DNA from: Rodentibacter rarus
Lineage (GTDB): Bacteria > Pseudomonadota > Gammaproteobacteria > Enterobacterales > Pasteurellaceae
Assembly (NCBI RefSeq): GCF_001998965.1
Contig: NZ_MLHJ01000047.1
Coordinates: 1-39,013, forward strand
Length of the DNA stretch: 39,013 bases
Direction of reading: 5' to 3'
The position numbers and the translations under genes are program-made. Within the stretch, counting starts at the first letter, position 1. Every line of letters begins with the position of its first letter. The notes below the pieces were generated by a model. The model ran no database searches and had not been told where the DNA came from. It saw only the letters and a list, made by a program, of their open reading frames with translations. This document shows, piece by piece, positions 8,288 to 18,058 of the stretch.

Positions 8288-8325
8288 GTGCGGTTAAAAA
8301 AACATCTTATTTTTTAACCGCACTT
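8286..8325 (-). terminator. Uptake-signal inverted pair acting as epmA terminator
   Basis: AAGTGCGGTTAAAAAA (8286-8301) and its exact reverse complement (8310-8325) form a 16-bp stem with an 8-base loop, ten bases after the epmA stop. Paired uptake signals as terminators are common in Pasteurellaceae. The A/T ends of the stem provide the T-run on either strand. Confidence 0.85.
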
Positions 8326-8335
8326 ATGAGAAAAA

Positions 8336-9319
8336 TTAGGCATTTTCAATGGAAAAAGCGATCACTTCTTTAATATGAGCTGCCTTTAAGGCTAGCATAA
8401 TGAGGCGATCAACGCCCAAGGCAACCCCCGATGTATTGGGTATACCTGCTTGCAAGGCGCTGAGAAAACGTTCATCAATTGCCCGTGTTGGCAAACCGAG
8501 TTTTTCACGCTGACGATTATCTTGCTCAAAACGACGGCGTTGTTCGCTGACATCCGTTAATTCATGGAAACCATTCGCCAACTCTAAACCTTTGTAGTAA
8601 AACTCAAAGCGTTCAGCCACTCGTTGATCTTCCATACTTAATTGCGCCAACGCCGCCTGTGAGGAAGGAAAATGATAAATCGCCACCGGTGCATCTTGCC
8701 CAATTTGAGGCTCGACCACCTCACTAAATAAAAACTGTAATAAGGTATCACGCTCCTCGTCCTCTTCTGCCATAAAGTGGTGTTGATGGGCAACCTCGAC
8801 TAATTCTTTACGACTGGCAGAAAGGGGATCAAGCCCCACATATTCTTGAAAAGCAAACTGATAACTCATACTCTCTGCCGGTTTACAATCAAGAATTTGT
8901 TGAAGTAAGTCATCCACTTCATTAATCAAGCGATACATATCAAAATGCGGTCGATACCATTCCAACATGGTAAATTCCGGATTATGACGATTGCCGGCTT
9001 CTTCATTACGAAAAACTTTGCTGATTTGAAAAATCGGTCCACTGCCTGCCGCCAATAAACGCTTCATATGATATTCAGGGCTGGTGGAAAGCCAAAGTGT
9101 TTTTGATAATTCATTAAAAGGAGCGATAAATTCGGTGTTAAAGGTCGAAAGATGAAGATCGGTCACGCCAAATTCACTAAGCACGGGGGTTTCCACTTCA
9201 AGTAAACCCCGATCAGTAAAAAAGCGGCGAATATCCGCCATAATTTTGGCTCTAGCCAGTAAATTATCAATGGAAGCAGAAGGTTGCCATAAGGTTGGTT
9301 CAAGGGAAAGTGCGGTCAT
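8336..9319 (-). CDS. epmA: EF-P (R)-beta-lysine ligase
   Basis: EpmA (PoxA/YjeA/GenX) is a lysyl-tRNA-synthetase-like enzyme that attaches (R)-beta-lysine to a lysine of elongation factor P, helping ribosomes through proline stretches. It has the class II catalytic core only, with no anticodon-binding domain: motif 2 [20 protein letters not shown] and motif 3 [13 protein letters not shown] choose the ATG at 9319 (327 residues, near the family length), whose first codons are an uptake signal; ATGs at 9340 and 9343 are alternatives with no better ribosome site. It is divergent from frdABCD, the same order as in E. coli. EF-P itself and epmB are not in the window. Confidence 0.93.
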   Translation of the reverse strand: MTALSLEPTLWQPSASIDNLLARAKIMADIRRFFTDRGLLEVETPVLSEFGVTDLHLSTFNTEFIAPFNELSKTLWLSTSPEYHMKRLLAAGSGPIFQISKVFRNEEAGNRHNPEFTMLEWYRPHFDMYRLINEVDDLLQQILDCKPAESMSYQFAFQEYVGLDPLSASRKELVEVAHQHHFMAEEDEERDTLLQFLFSEVVEPQIGQDAPVAIYHFPSSQAALAQLSMEDQRVAERFEFYYKGLELANGFHELTDVSEQRRRFEQDNRQREKLGLPTRAIDERFLSALQAGIPNTSGVALGVDRLIMLALKAAHIKEVIAFSIENA

Positions 9320-9450
9320 TTTTTTCTCTGTTTTTATCATCAATTCTGTGATTTTAAACGAGTCAATTCACCAACTCAACTTTACTATTTTTCTGTAATG
9401 TCTCTCAAATAAAAAACCTTCTCATTTGATTTACTTAGACAAATTAACTT

Positions 9451-9470
9451 TTTTGAGGTAGATCACAAAA
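9451..9470 (+). promoter_or_regulatory. Hybrid FNR/CRP-type site upstream of frdA
   Basis: TTTTGAGGTAGATCACAAAA contains TTGAGGTAGATCAC (9453-9466), matching the FNR box TTGATNNNNATCAA at 8 of 10 fixed bases. Its right half TCACA is the CRP half-site with the same spacing. It lies about 130 bases before frdA. Anaerobic activation by FNR would fit fumarate reductase; CRP is the alternative. Confidence 0.5.
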
Positions 9471-9537
9471 TGAGTAATTTATCCGAAATTCCACTGAAAA
9501 AAAGGTTATTAATTTGTAAAAAAGTGGCACAATGGCT

Positions 9538-9566
9538 CACCCCTTTAGGGTGTTTTATTTTTTTAC
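9538..9566 (+). terminator. Terminator-like hairpin in the frdA leader
   Basis: CACCC (9538-9542) pairs with GGGTG (9548-9552) around a 5-base loop and is followed by TTTTATTTTTTT, ending 13 bases before the frdA ribosome site. It could be an attenuator of the frd operon or a remnant that only trims read-through. Confidence 0.5.
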
Positions 9567-9588
9567 TTTCTATAGATTGGAGGATATC

Positions 9589-11388
9589 GTGCAAACAGTT
9601 AATGTCGATATTGCGATTGTTGGTGCAGGTGGTGGCGGTTTACGGGCAGCAATTGCAGCAGCAGAAGCAAATCCTAACTTAAAAATTGCATTAGTTTCAA
9701 AAGTGTATCCAATGCGTAGCCATACTGTGGCGGCAGAGGGCGGTGCAGCAGCCGTTATAAAAGAAGAAGATTCTTATGATAAGCACTTCCAGGATACCGT
9801 AGCCGGTGGTGACTGGCTATGCGAACAAGATGTGGTGGAATACTTCGTTGAGCATTCTCCGGTAGAAATGACCCAGTTAGAACGTTGGGGTTGTCCATGG
9901 AGCCGTAAAGCCGATGGCGATGTGAATGTCCGTCGCTTTGGTGGAATGAAAATCGAGCGTACTTGGTTCGCTGCGGATAAAACCGGTTTCCACTTGTTAC
10001 ATACCCTTTTCCAAACTTCAACACAGTTCCCTCAAATTCAACGCTTTGATGAACATTTTGTCTTAGATATTTTAGTGGATGACGGTCATGCTCGTGGTAT
10101 GGTTGCGATGAATATGATGGAAGGGACATTGGTTCAAATTAATGCGAATGCCGTTGTGATCGCCACCGGCGGTGGTTGCCGTGCCTTTAAATTCAACACC
10201 AATGGTGGCATTGTGACCGGTGATGGTTTATCAATGGCTTATCGTCACGGTGTGCCACTGCGTGATATGGAGTTTGTACAATATCATCCGACCGGCTTAC
10301 CGAATACCGGTATTTTGATGACGGAAGGATGCCGTGGTGAAGGCGGTATTTTAGTCAATAAAGACGGCTATCGTTACCTTCAAGATTATGGTCTTGGACC
10401 GGAAACCCCAATCGGCAAACCGGAAAATAAATACATGGAATTGGGGCCTCGTGATAAAGTTTCCCAAGCTTTCTGGCAAGAATGGAAAAAAGGCAATACG
10501 TTAAAAACTGCCAAAGGGGTGGATGTGGTTCATCTTGACTTACGTCACCTTGGTGAGAAATATTTGCTTGAACGTCTTCCATTTATTTGCGAATTATCCA
10601 ATGCGTACGAAGGGGTTAACCCGGTGAATGAACCGATTCCGGTTCGTCCTGTTGTTCACTATACCATGGGCGGTATCGAGGTGGATTTCAACAGTGAAAC
10701 CCGTATTAAAGGCTTATTTGCTGTGGGGGAATGTGCCTCTTCAGGCTTACATGGCGCAAACCGTTTAGGTTCTAACTCTCTTGCCGAGCTTTTGGTTCTT
10801 GGTCGTGTGGCCGGTGAATATGCCGCACAACGTGCCGTTGAAGCCCAACCGGCGAATCAAAGTGCGGTCGATGCTCAAGCAAAAGATGTGGTTGCCCGTT
10901 TAGATGCCCTTTGCAAACAAGAAGGTAACGAATCTTGGTCCGAAATCCGTGATGAAATGGGTACCGTGATGGAAGAAGGTTGTGGTATCTACCGTGACCA
11001 AGCAAGCATGCAAAAAGCCGTGGATAAAATCGCTGAATTAAAAGAACGTTATAAACGTATTCGTGTTGCAGACAATTCCAGTGTGTTCAACACCGATGTC
11101 CTTTACACCGTTGAATTGGGTTATATCCTTGATGTGGCACAATCTATTGCGAATTCTGCGATTGAACGTAAAGAATCTCGTGGGGCGCATCAACGCTTGG
11201 ATTACACCGAACGCGATGATGTGAATTATTTAAAACACACCCTTGCTTTCTACAATGAGAATGGCGCACCGCGCATTGAATACAGCCCGGTAAAAATTAC
11301 CAAATCTCAACCTGCAAAACGTGTTTACGGTGCGGAAGCAGAAGCTCAAGAAGCGGCTGCGAAAGCTAAGGAGCAAGCAAATGTCTAA
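9589..11388 (+). CDS. frdA: Fumarate reductase flavoprotein subunit
   Basis: The catalytic subunit reduces fumarate to succinate in anaerobic respiration on the cytoplasmic face of the inner membrane. I choose the GTG at 9589 ([17 protein letters not shown]; 599 residues) because GGAGG lies five bases upstream; the longer frame from 9532 reads through the terminator-like hairpin. Visible features are the FAD-binding [10 protein letters not shown], the [13 protein letters not shown] loop with the FAD-linking His, the active-site block [21 protein letters not shown] (starting near residue 230) and the C-terminal RKESRGAH segment. It is the first gene of frdABCD and overlaps frdB by 8 bases. Confidence 0.97.
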   Translation: MQTVNVDIAIVGAGGGGLRAAIAAAEANPNLKIALVSKVYPMRSHTVAAEGGAAAVIKEEDSYDKHFQDTVAGGDWLCEQDVVEYFVEHSPVEMTQLERWGCPWSRKADGDVNVRRFGGMKIERTWFAADKTGFHLLHTLFQTSTQFPQIQRFDEHFVLDILVDDGHARGMVAMNMMEGTLVQINANAVVIATGGGCRAFKFNTNGGIVTGDGLSMAYRHGVPLRDMEFVQYHPTGLPNTGILMTEGCRGEGGILVNKDGYRYLQDYGLGPETPIGKPENKYMELGPRDKVSQAFWQEWKKGNTLKTAKGVDVVHLDLRHLGEKYLLERLPFICELSNAYEGVNPVNEPIPVRPVVHYTMGGIEVDFNSETRIKGLFAVGECASSGLHGANRLGSNSLAELLVLGRVAGEYAAQRAVEAQPANQSAVDAQAKDVVARLDALCKQEGNESWSEIRDEMGTVMEEGCGIYRDQASMQKAVDKIAELKERYKRIRVADNSSVFNTDVLYTVELGYILDVAQSIANSAIERKESRGAHQRLDYTERDDVNYLKHTLAFYNENGAPRIEYSPVKITKSQPAKRVYGAEAEAQEAAAKAKEQANV

Positions 11389-12151
11389 TTCACCAGTAAT
11401 GAATGTGGAAATCTTACGCTACAATCCAGAAAGCGATAAAGAACCGCACTTAAGCACTTATCAAGTGCCTTATGACAACCAAACGTCCTTACTTGATGCG
11501 TTAGGTTATATTAAAGATAAACTTGAACCTTCCCTTTCTTATCGTTGGTCTTGCCGTATGGCGATCTGCGGTTCTTGCGGAATGATGGTTAACAATAAAC
11601 CAAAACTGGCTTGTAAAACCTTCTTGCGTGATTACAGTGGTCATATGCGTATTGAGCCATTAGCCAACTTCCCAATTGAACGGGATTTGGTGGTGGATTT
11701 AAGCCACTTTATTGAAAGTTTGGAAGCGATCAAACCTTATATTATCGGCAATGAAGCACCACCATTAGATGGCAAACCTCATCCTTCGGCAGAGTTGGCG
11801 AAAAGCCGTACAAAACAAACTCCGGCACAGCTTGAAAAATACCGTACTTTCTCTATGTGTATCAACTGTGGGTTATGTTATGCTGCTTGCCCGCAATTTG
11901 GTTTAAACCCAGAGTTCTTAGGACCTGCCGCCATTACCATGGCACATCGTTATAATCTTGATAACCGTGACCACGGAAAAGCACAACGTATGCCATTGTT
12001 AAACGGTAAAAATGGGGTGTGGAGCTGTACTTTCGTAGGTTATTGTTCTGAAGTCTGTCCAAAACACGTAGATCCGGCTTCTGCAATTAACCAAGGTAAA
12101 GTGGAAAGTGCCAAAGATTATGTTATCTCGATGCTAAAACCAAAAGGCTAA
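11381..12151 (+). CDS. frdB: Fumarate reductase iron-sulfur subunit
   Basis: It passes electrons from the quinol site in FrdCD to the FAD of FrdA. It has 256 residues from the ATG at 11381, with AAGGAG seven bases upstream and an 8-base overlap with frdA, so translation is probably coupled. The [2Fe-2S] domain shows [13 protein letters not shown] followed by a Cys in KLACKTF. The C-terminal domain shows [12 protein letters not shown] for the [4Fe-4S] cluster and [17 protein letters not shown] for the [3Fe-4S] and shared ligands. All expected cysteines are present. Confidence 0.97.
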   Translation: MSNSPVMNVEILRYNPESDKEPHLSTYQVPYDNQTSLLDALGYIKDKLEPSLSYRWSCRMAICGSCGMMVNNKPKLACKTFLRDYSGHMRIEPLANFPIERDLVVDLSHFIESLEAIKPYIIGNEAPPLDGKPHPSAELAKSRTKQTPAQLEKYRTFSMCINCGLCYAACPQFGLNPEFLGPAAITMAHRYNLDNRDHGKAQRMPLLNGKNGVWSCTFVGYCSEVCPKHVDPASAINQGKVESAKDYVISMLKPKG

Positions 12152-12160
12152 GGGGGAAAA

Positions 12161-12571
12161 ATGTCAGTAACTGTAAGTAAACGCAAAAAATATGTTCGCC
12201 CAATGACGGCTACTTGGTGGCAAAAATTAGACTTCTACAAAGCCTATATGCTGCGTGAAGCGACCTCAATCTTTGCCGTGTGGTTCTGTATTGTTCTGCT
12301 TTATGGCGTGCTCTGCCTTGCCAGCAATCCTATCCCGGAACACGGTATTCTGAATTTTATTGAATTTTTAAGACACCCAATTGTGGTAATCTTAAACATT
12401 CTTACACTGGTCGCCACGCTTTACCATACCGCCACCTATTTCTTAATGACACCAAAAGTGATGAACATCATTGTTAAAAATGAACGTTTACCACATCATG
12501 TCATCAGAAATGCACTTTGGGCAGTCACTGCACTTATCAGCGTGGTTGCATTAATTTTAGTTTATCTCTAA
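12161..12571 (+). CDS. frdC: Fumarate reductase membrane anchor C
   Basis: This 136-residue anchor has three hydrophobic segments and, with FrdD, holds FrdAB to the inner membrane and binds menaquinol. Family features visible are YMLREATSIFAVWF at the first membrane segment, with the Glu implicated in quinol oxidation in E. coli (Glu33 here), and the YHTATYF segment with its His. The gene follows frdB by 9 bases with AGGGGG as ribosome site. Length is close to the usual 130-136. Confidence 0.95.
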   Translation: MSVTVSKRKKYVRPMTATWWQKLDFYKAYMLREATSIFAVWFCIVLLYGVLCLASNPIPEHGILNFIEFLRHPIVVILNILTLVATLYHTATYFLMTPKVMNIIVKNERLPHHVIRNALWAVTALISVVALILVYL

Positions 12572-12583
12572 GGGAGAGAAAAA

Positions 12584-12928
12584 ATGGTTGATAAAAATCC
12601 AAAACGCTCTGGCGAACCACCGGTATGGTTACTTTTCGGTGCTGGGGGGACTGTAAGTGCCATTTTCTTTCCTGTGGTGATTTTAATTTTAGGGTTATTA
12701 CTCCCCTTTGGTTTAATCGATCCGGCAAACTTAGTCACTTTTGCCTATTCTTGGATCGGTAAACTGGTGATTCTCGTGCTCACTATTTTCCCTATGTGGT
12801 GCGGTTTACACCGAATTCACCACGGAATGCACGATCTTAAAATCCATGTGCCGGCAGGTAGCTTTATCTTCTATGGTTTAGCAACCATTTATACCGTTTG
12901 GGTATTATTTGCGGTGATTGGTTTATAA
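12584..12928 (+). CDS. frdD: Fumarate reductase membrane anchor D
   Basis: The second membrane anchor has 114 residues and three hydrophobic segments. It starts [22 protein letters not shown], with the conserved [14 protein letters not shown] block, and contains [17 protein letters not shown] between the second and third segments. It lies 12 bases after frdC with ribosome site AGGGAGAG. It is the last gene of the operon, followed at once by a strong terminator. Confidence 0.95.
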   Translation: MVDKNPKRSGEPPVWLLFGAGGTVSAIFFPVVILILGLLLPFGLIDPANLVTFAYSWIGKLVILVLTIFPMWCGLHRIHHGMHDLKIHVPAGSFIFYGLATIYTVWVLFAVIGL

Positions 12929-12942
12929 GAAAACCAAAAGAG

Positions 12943-12975
12943 AAATAGCGAGTGTTTACACTCGCTATTTTTTTA
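12943..12975 (+). terminator. Terminator shared by frdABCD and ndk
   Basis: A perfect 12-bp stem AAATAGCGAGTG / CACTCGCTATTT (12943-12954, 12959-12970) with loop TTTA is followed by a T-run. It lies between the convergent frdD and ndk and can act on both. Confidence 0.9.
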
Positions 12976-12986
12976 TCTAATAAAAA

Positions 12987-13409
12987 CTAATAGTTACAAA
13001 TTTCTGAATCTGCAAAAAAATAAGCGATTTCACGATTCGCACTTTCTACGCTGTCTGAGCCATGTACGGAATTTTCAGTTTGACTTAACGCAAAATCCCG
13101 ACGAATCGTGCCTTCTGCCGCATTTTCCGGATTTGTCACACCAATCAAAGTGCGGTAGTCTTTTATGGCGTTTTCTTTTTCCAATACCGAAACCACAATA
13201 GGTGCTGATATCATATACTCCACTAATGATTCAAAAAACACCTTGCCTTGATGTTCGGCATAGAACCCTTCAGCTTGCGCTTTCGTTAAATGTACCATTT
13301 TTGTCGCCACGATTTTGAACCCACTTTGCTCAAAGCGCGCTAAAATTGCCCCGATAAGGTTACGTCTCACTGCATCAGGTTTAATAATGGAAAGTGTTCT
13401 TTCTGTCAT
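12987..13409 (-). CDS. ndk: Nucleoside diphosphate kinase
   Basis: Ndk balances NTP and dNTP pools by phosphate transfer through a phospho-histidine. I start it at the ATG at 13409 ([14 protein letters not shown], 140 residues, the usual length) because GTGAGG sits at the right distance; the ATG at 13415 is too close to it. The catalytic block [10 protein letters not shown] holds the active His, and [12 protein letters not shown] and [10 protein letters not shown] are typical. It follows pepB by 8 bases on the same strand. Confidence 0.96.
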   Translation of the reverse strand: MTERTLSIIKPDAVRRNLIGAILARFEQSGFKIVATKMVHLTKAQAEGFYAEHQGKVFFESLVEYMISAPIVVSVLEKENAIKDYRTLIGVTNPENAAEGTIRRDFALSQTENSVHGSDSVESANREIAYFFADSEICNY

Positions 13410-13417
13410 ATTCATCC

Positions 13418-14722
13418 TCACTTTTCTGATTTTGACAACAATAAATTCGCTAATGTTTGTACCCCAATACCTGTTGCGCCAACCGCCCATAAATCACTCG
13501 CAGATTTACGATAAGTCGCAGAACAATCAATGTGCAACCAACTTTGTTGATAATTCTTCACAAAATAGGAAAGAAATGCGGTGGCGGTACTCGCCCCAGC
13601 CCCCACAGGCACCGTCCCAATATTGGCAATATCCGCAAAGGAAGAACTAATTTGTGAACGATGAAATTCCTCAAAAGGCAAACGCCAAAAGGGTTCATTC
13701 TCAGCTTGAGCCGAGTGAAAAAGTGCTGCTGCAAGCTCATCATCCATTGTCAGTACCGAATGGTAATCATTCCCTACCGCCACCTTTGCCGCACCGGTTA
13801 ATGTGGCACAATCAATTATCAACTCTGGGTGTTGATTATCGGCTTCAATTAACCCATCTGCTAACACCAAACGCCCTTCGGCATCGGTATTTAAAATCTC
13901 TGCGGTCACCCCGTTTCTATAGGTAATAATATCGCCTAATTTGAAGGCATTACTACTCACTAAATTTTCAGCACAGCATAAATAGAGCTTCACACGTTGC
14001 GTTAATCCGCGCGCAATCGCCAAACCTAAAGCGCCTGTTAATAACGCTGCACCGCCCATATCCGTGCGCATCGTGCTCATCCCATCGCTGGGTTTGATAC
14101 TATACCCACCACTATCAAAAGTGATGCCTTTCCCCACCAAACAAGCCAACACCGGTGCATTCGGATCTTGTGTCGGATTGAAATCTAACTGCAATATGGC
14201 AGGAACATTCGCCGAACCTTTGCCCACTGTCCAAATGCCTTGATAACCTTGAGCTTCCAATGCTTTCCCAGAAATAATCTGAAAACTGACCGCACTTTTT
14301 TCCGAATAATGTTCTGCTTTAGCCGTAATAAACGTTGCGGCACGTTCAGCCAATTTCATTGGCGTAAGTGTTTGCGCCGGCTCATTAATTACTTCTCGAA
14401 CAAAATCGCTACATTCAATACGGGCTAATAATTCATCTTGTAAATCATGGTCTAAATGAGGAAACTCAATGGCATAATCTTGTTTTGCCGTGTAAAACCC
14501 TTGATAAAATGCCCAGCAAAAATCTAAATTCCATTCCTCACCGACTAATTCTACTTCTTTGATACCTTGTCCACGTAGCTTGCGTGCGGCTCGTTGCACC
14601 AAAGTGCGGTCATTTTTTTCATTATTTTTTAAATGAATAACCGCCTCATCTCCATGAAAACTTAATATCGCACTTTTCCCCCAACTATCAGAAGCCGGAC
14701 GGAAAGAAAGAATAATCTCCAT
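13418..14722 (-). CDS. pepB: Peptidase B (M17 leucyl-aminopeptidase family)
   Basis: A cytoplasmic two-metal aminopeptidase that releases N-terminal residues from peptides; PepB enzymes prefer acidic residues. It has 434 residues, the PepB length (PepA is near 500). The metal and active-site segments are [25 protein letters not shown] and the signature [13 protein letters not shown]. The ATG has AAGGAG upstream. It starts just beyond the O-antigen operon terminator and is co-directional with ndk, with which it probably forms a two-gene unit. Confidence 0.94.
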   Translation of the reverse strand: MEIILSFRPASDSWGKSAILSFHGDEAVIHLKNNEKNDRTLVQRAARKLRGQGIKEVELVGEEWNLDFCWAFYQGFYTAKQDYAIEFPHLDHDLQDELLARIECSDFVREVINEPAQTLTPMKLAERAATFITAKAEHYSEKSAVSFQIISGKALEAQGYQGIWTVGKGSANVPAILQLDFNPTQDPNAPVLACLVGKGITFDSGGYSIKPSDGMSTMRTDMGGAALLTGALGLAIARGLTQRVKLYLCCAENLVSSNAFKLGDIITYRNGVTAEILNTDAEGRLVLADGLIEADNQHPELIIDCATLTGAAKVAVGNDYHSVLTMDDELAAALFHSAQAENEPFWRLPFEEFHRSQISSSFADIANIGTVPVGAGASTATAFLSYFVKNYQQSWLHIDCSATYRKSASDLWAVGATGIGVQTLANLLLSKSEK

Positions 14723-14739
14723 TTTTAATTCTCCTTATA

Positions 14740-14766
14740 AAAAAAACGGTATAGAGAACTATACCA
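14740..14766 (-). terminator. Terminator of the polysaccharide operon
   Basis: GGTATAG / CTATACC (14748-14754, 14759-14765) forms a 7-bp stem with a 4-base loop. Reading the minus strand, it is followed by seven or more T. It lies just past the wbaP stop. Confidence 0.8.
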
Positions 14767-14802
14767 GCTTTATTATAGAGAGCGAAGAAATTAATTAAAT
14801 AA

Positions 14803-16227
14803 TTAATAAGCCCCTTTTTGTCTCAACACGATATCAACTGTTTTGACTAAGATAACAATATCATTCCATAAAGACCAATTCTTAATATACCAAGTATCAA
14901 AATAAACTCGTCTTTCATAGTTCACATTGCTTCTTCCACTAACTTGCCATAACCCAGTCATCCCCGGCTTTACCATTAAGTAGTAATCAATATCGTCTTG
15001 ATAAAATTTCAATTCCTCTTGAACAATAGGACGAGGCCCCACAAGGCTCATCTCTCCTTTTAACACATTCCACAATTGAGGCAATTCATCTAAACTTGTT
15101 TTTCTTAAGAAAGCTCCAATTTTAGTTATTCTGGGGTCTTCTTTCAATTTAAAATCTTTTTCCCATTCTTTTTTAGCCTCTGGATTCGATCTTAAATAAT
15201 CTTCTAATACCTCGTCTGAATTTATGACCATTGAACGAAACTTTAAACACTTAAACGCCTGTTTATTTTGACCAATTCGAGGATGTGCATAAATAGCCTC
15301 CCCACCATCTTTCCTAATTAAATAAATTATTGTCAAAAAAAGAGGTGATAACAAGATTAAACAAAATAAAGAGATAATAATATCAAAAATACGCTTTATT
15401 ATTCGTGAAGTGAATTTCGCTAAGTTATTATTTACCCTAAAAAGCACCATCTCGTGACTAAATAAAAAAGCCATATTCGTACTGTAAAGCGGAATCCCTC
15501 TTAAACTTGGAATAATAGAAACAGAACGGCAACGCTTTTTCATAAAAAAACGCAACCAATAATCCAAGCTATAAGTATCGTTATCATCCATTGCAATAAT
15601 AAATTGTGTTGAACTTGGTTTGAATAATTTTATCAATAGCTCAGGATTCTTAGATATAACAGGAATATTTCCTAATTTCTCTTTACAATATTTTTTGTAT
15701 TCTGTAGAAACAAACAAGCGAACATTAAAACCTAAATAACGTTCTTGGTTCAATGCCTCTAATACATCCTTTGCATTTTTACCATTTCCAATAATTACCG
15801 TATCTTTTAGATATATTTTTGACTTAATCAATAACATTTTTAAAATGATACGTCCCAACGGAACCATAATAAAAACAAATATCCAGGTCATCACCCAAAA
15901 ATGGCGGGATACATAGAGTTTTGAAAGCGCAATGATAGATAATTCTATAATTAAAAATATAAATAAAGTTCTTAATATTTCTTTTAACTCAAACCAAAAT
16001 GGCTTTCGATAAGTATAGTGTCGAAGACGGGTCCAAAACCATATAACACACAGAATAGAAATAGAAAAATGAATAAGTATTGCATTATCTAATTCTTCAT
16101 CTGGAAAATAGTCACTAATATTTTCTCTAAAAAGTAATAAGAAAGAGAGAGAAAAAAACAGTGAAAAAAAGCAAGTTACAAAATCAACGGTGATTTGAAG
16201 CAATTTAATCAGCATAACTTTATTCAT
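14803..16227 (-). CDS. wbaP: Undecaprenyl-phosphate hexose-1-phosphate transferase, WbaP type
   Basis: It starts the polysaccharide by moving a hexose-1-phosphate (galactose in the best-known members) from UDP-sugar to undecaprenyl phosphate at the inner membrane. It has 474 residues: four hydrophobic segments in the first 130, a Rossmann-like middle (TVIIGNGKNAKDVLEAL), a membrane helix near 280-300, then the catalytic domain with KCLKFRSMVINS, TSLDELPQLWNVLKGEMS, LVGPRP and MTGLWQVSGRS, ending VLRQKGAY like Salmonella WbaP. It overlaps the preceding transferase by 8 bases and is the last gene of the operon. Which sugar it uses is not fixed by the sequence. Confidence 0.88.
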   Translation of the reverse strand: MNKVMLIKLLQITVDFVTCFFSLFFSLSFLLLFRENISDYFPDEELDNAILIHFSISILCVIWFWTRLRHYTYRKPFWFELKEILRTLFIFLIIELSIIALSKLYVSRHFWVMTWIFVFIMVPLGRIILKMLLIKSKIYLKDTVIIGNGKNAKDVLEALNQERYLGFNVRLFVSTEYKKYCKEKLGNIPVISKNPELLIKLFKPSSTQFIIAMDDNDTYSLDYWLRFFMKKRCRSVSIIPSLRGIPLYSTNMAFLFSHEMVLFRVNNNLAKFTSRIIKRIFDIIISLFCLILLSPLFLTIIYLIRKDGGEAIYAHPRIGQNKQAFKCLKFRSMVINSDEVLEDYLRSNPEAKKEWEKDFKLKEDPRITKIGAFLRKTSLDELPQLWNVLKGEMSLVGPRPIVQEELKFYQDDIDYYLMVKPGMTGLWQVSGRSNVNYERRVYFDTWYIKNWSLWNDIVILVKTVDIVLRQKGAY

Positions 16228-17149
16228 TTTTTCTCCAATATCCTTTGTGCATACTCAATACCTTACACCATCCATAAGGTAATTTTTGATAATGATAGCC
16301 TAATTTAAAACCAACCCACTTAACAAAATTGGATAATGCCGCTTTAGGCAATAAGTGCGGTGCATTTTGAATGAGAAATTTAAATTCAGAGAGAATAAAT
16401 TTTTTCCCTTCCGAAGAGGCTTTTCCAAAACGCTGCTGAATCCATGCCTGTTCTTGTTGAAATACACCCGTATCAAAATAACGTTGCAATTCTTGGTACA
16501 ACGTATAGTTGTGACTATGAAATACTGTCGCTTCTGCACAATAGGCGATTCTATAGCCGGCTAATACCATTTTAGCCGCCAAAAACATATCTTCCGCCAA
16601 GATCGTATTATCCGGAAATCCACCCATTTTCTCAAATACCGAACGGCGATAAGCCGCAAAAGAATTTGACATAAAGGCAGTTTTTATACCCAATGTCGGA
16701 ATATCCTCTTTTGATTTTATTTTCGATTGAGTCGGGTAATTAAAATATCGGGCATGGGTGGCAAGTGGCGTAGCCCCCTTATGTGGAAGCTGTCTACCAC
16801 AGACAGCCGCTACATTAGGATCAGAAAATGGGGCTAATAAATTTGTTAGGGAGTTGGGCGAAGCCAAAATAGCATCTTGCGTCATAAACACAATAATATC
16901 TGCAATATTCTCCGCAAATTTTACCGCCTGATTACGTGTACCTCCGTGATTAAATACCGCTTGCGGAATACGATGCACAGAAAACCCAGCCTCCTCCGCC
17001 CATTTCACCGTTTGGTCAGAGGAGGAAGAATCAACTACAATCACCTCCTCAGCTTTCATAGTTTGTTGCTGATACGCAACAATCCAGTCTTGCCATTGAT
17101 TGCCGGCGTTATGGGTGGGGACACACAATACAAATGAAAGAGCGGTCAT
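16220..17149 (-). CDS. GT2 glycosyltransferase, probable rhamnosyltransferase
   Basis: A cytoplasmic family 2 transferase of 309 residues. The nucleotide-sugar part has CVPTHNAGNQWQDW, VVDSSSSDQT and the metal-site region MTQDAI; NHGGTRNQAV and the later AEDMFLAAKMVLAGYR (probable catalytic base) are typical of rhamnosyltransferases. The rml genes in the same operon make dTDP-L-rhamnose a likely donor. It lies 9 bases after the previous transferase and overlaps wbaP. The gene holds a normal uptake signal near 16351, unlike the genes further upstream in the operon. The acceptor is unknown. Confidence 0.8.
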   Translation of the reverse strand: MTALSFVLCVPTHNAGNQWQDWIVAYQQQTMKAEEVIVVDSSSSDQTVKWAEEAGFSVHRIPQAVFNHGGTRNQAVKFAENIADIIVFMTQDAILASPNSLTNLLAPFSDPNVAAVCGRQLPHKGATPLATHARYFNYPTQSKIKSKEDIPTLGIKTAFMSNSFAAYRRSVFEKMGGFPDNTILAEDMFLAAKMVLAGYRIAYCAEATVFHSHNYTLYQELQRYFDTGVFQQEQAWIQQRFGKASSEGKKFILSEFKFLIQNAPHLLPKAALSNFVKWVGFKLGYHYQKLPYGWCKVLSMHKGYWRKNE

Positions 17150-17158
17150 TTTTTTCCT

Positions 17159-18058
17159 TTATTTTGCAAAAAGAGGCAGGAGATAGCGTTTTAAGCTTGG
17201 TACGGTAGCATATTTTCGCGCTGAATGTGCGGGTAAATGATTCGGTTTGCCATATTGCGCCACAAATTGCTCAAACATTTTCACCTGCTTAATGGCTTGC
17301 TGAAAATTTTTCCAATAAGCATTAAAACGACTCACATAATAAAATAATCGTAATTTTTGATTAAATACACCCACTTGGTTTTGACGATGTTGGCGGTAAT
17401 CCAATAACGGCAAATCAATAAATTGAGTGTTACCGTAATAACGAGCCAACAATGCTAGCCACCAATCATGCATATAAAGATCGGATAACTGAATATATGG
17501 CAAAGAATCTAAGGCTAAATCTCGCAAAGCACGGTTAATCATACAAGCCGCCCCTTGCACACAATTTTTATATAAAATGGAATCATCCGCTAAACAATTT
17601 GGCGTTAATGCCTGATAAGCAAAAAAGCTTGGTGCAATTTCTTGATTATATTCATCAATCAAGCGGGCATCACTAAAAATAAGTGTTGGTACATCGGGGG
17701 GCTGTCGCTGTGCGATTTGCGAGAATTTTAGCACTTTTTCCATATGCCAAATATCATCTTGATCTGCCAAAAAAGTAAAATCTGCCGAACAATAAGCCAA
17801 TGCGGATAAGAAATTAGCAACAACCCCTTTTCTTGGTCCTTGCACGATTTCATAATGGGTAAAATTGGCTTCTAAAAAAACATGATGAATAATATTTAGA
17901 GTCTCATCAGTTGAGCCATCATCTGACACAATAATTTTTTGTGGCAAAATGGACTGCGTTAAAATACTTTTTAATTGTGCAGATATAAAAGATGCACCAT
18001 TGAAGGTGCATACAATAACATCATAACTGAAATTTTTATTATTAGTTTTCTTTATCAT
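17159..18058 (-). CDS. GT2 glycosyltransferase
   Basis: A cytoplasmic family 2 transferase of 299 residues. Family marks are VIVCTFNGASF, VSDDGSTDETL, the metal motif LADQDDIW and MHDWWLALLARYYG near the acceptor site. DQDDIW enzymes of this size are often rhamnosyl- or related transferases, and the operon makes dTDP-rhamnose, but donor and linkage are not proven. The start overlaps the end of the GtrB-like gene by 17 bases, implying coupled translation. Confidence 0.78.
   Translation of the reverse strand: MIKKTNNKNFSYDVIVCTFNGASFISAQLKSILTQSILPQKIIVSDDGSTDETLNIIHHVFLEANFTHYEIVQGPRKGVVANFLSALAYCSADFTFLADQDDIWHMEKVLKFSQIAQRQPPDVPTLIFSDARLIDEYNQEIAPSFFAYQALTPNCLADDSILYKNCVQGAACMINRALRDLALDSLPYIQLSDLYMHDWWLALLARYYGNTQFIDLPLLDYRQHRQNQVGVFNQKLRLFYYVSRFNAYWKNFQQAIKQVKMFEQFVAQYGKPNHLPAHSARKYATVPSLKRYLLPLFAK

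Noticed and set aside
9470-9682. 70-codon ORF overlapping the frdA start
   Set aside because: It begins at the FNR/CRP-type site, runs through the terminator-like hairpin and then into frdA in another frame; no ribosome site, and the composition after 9590 is a shadow of frdA.
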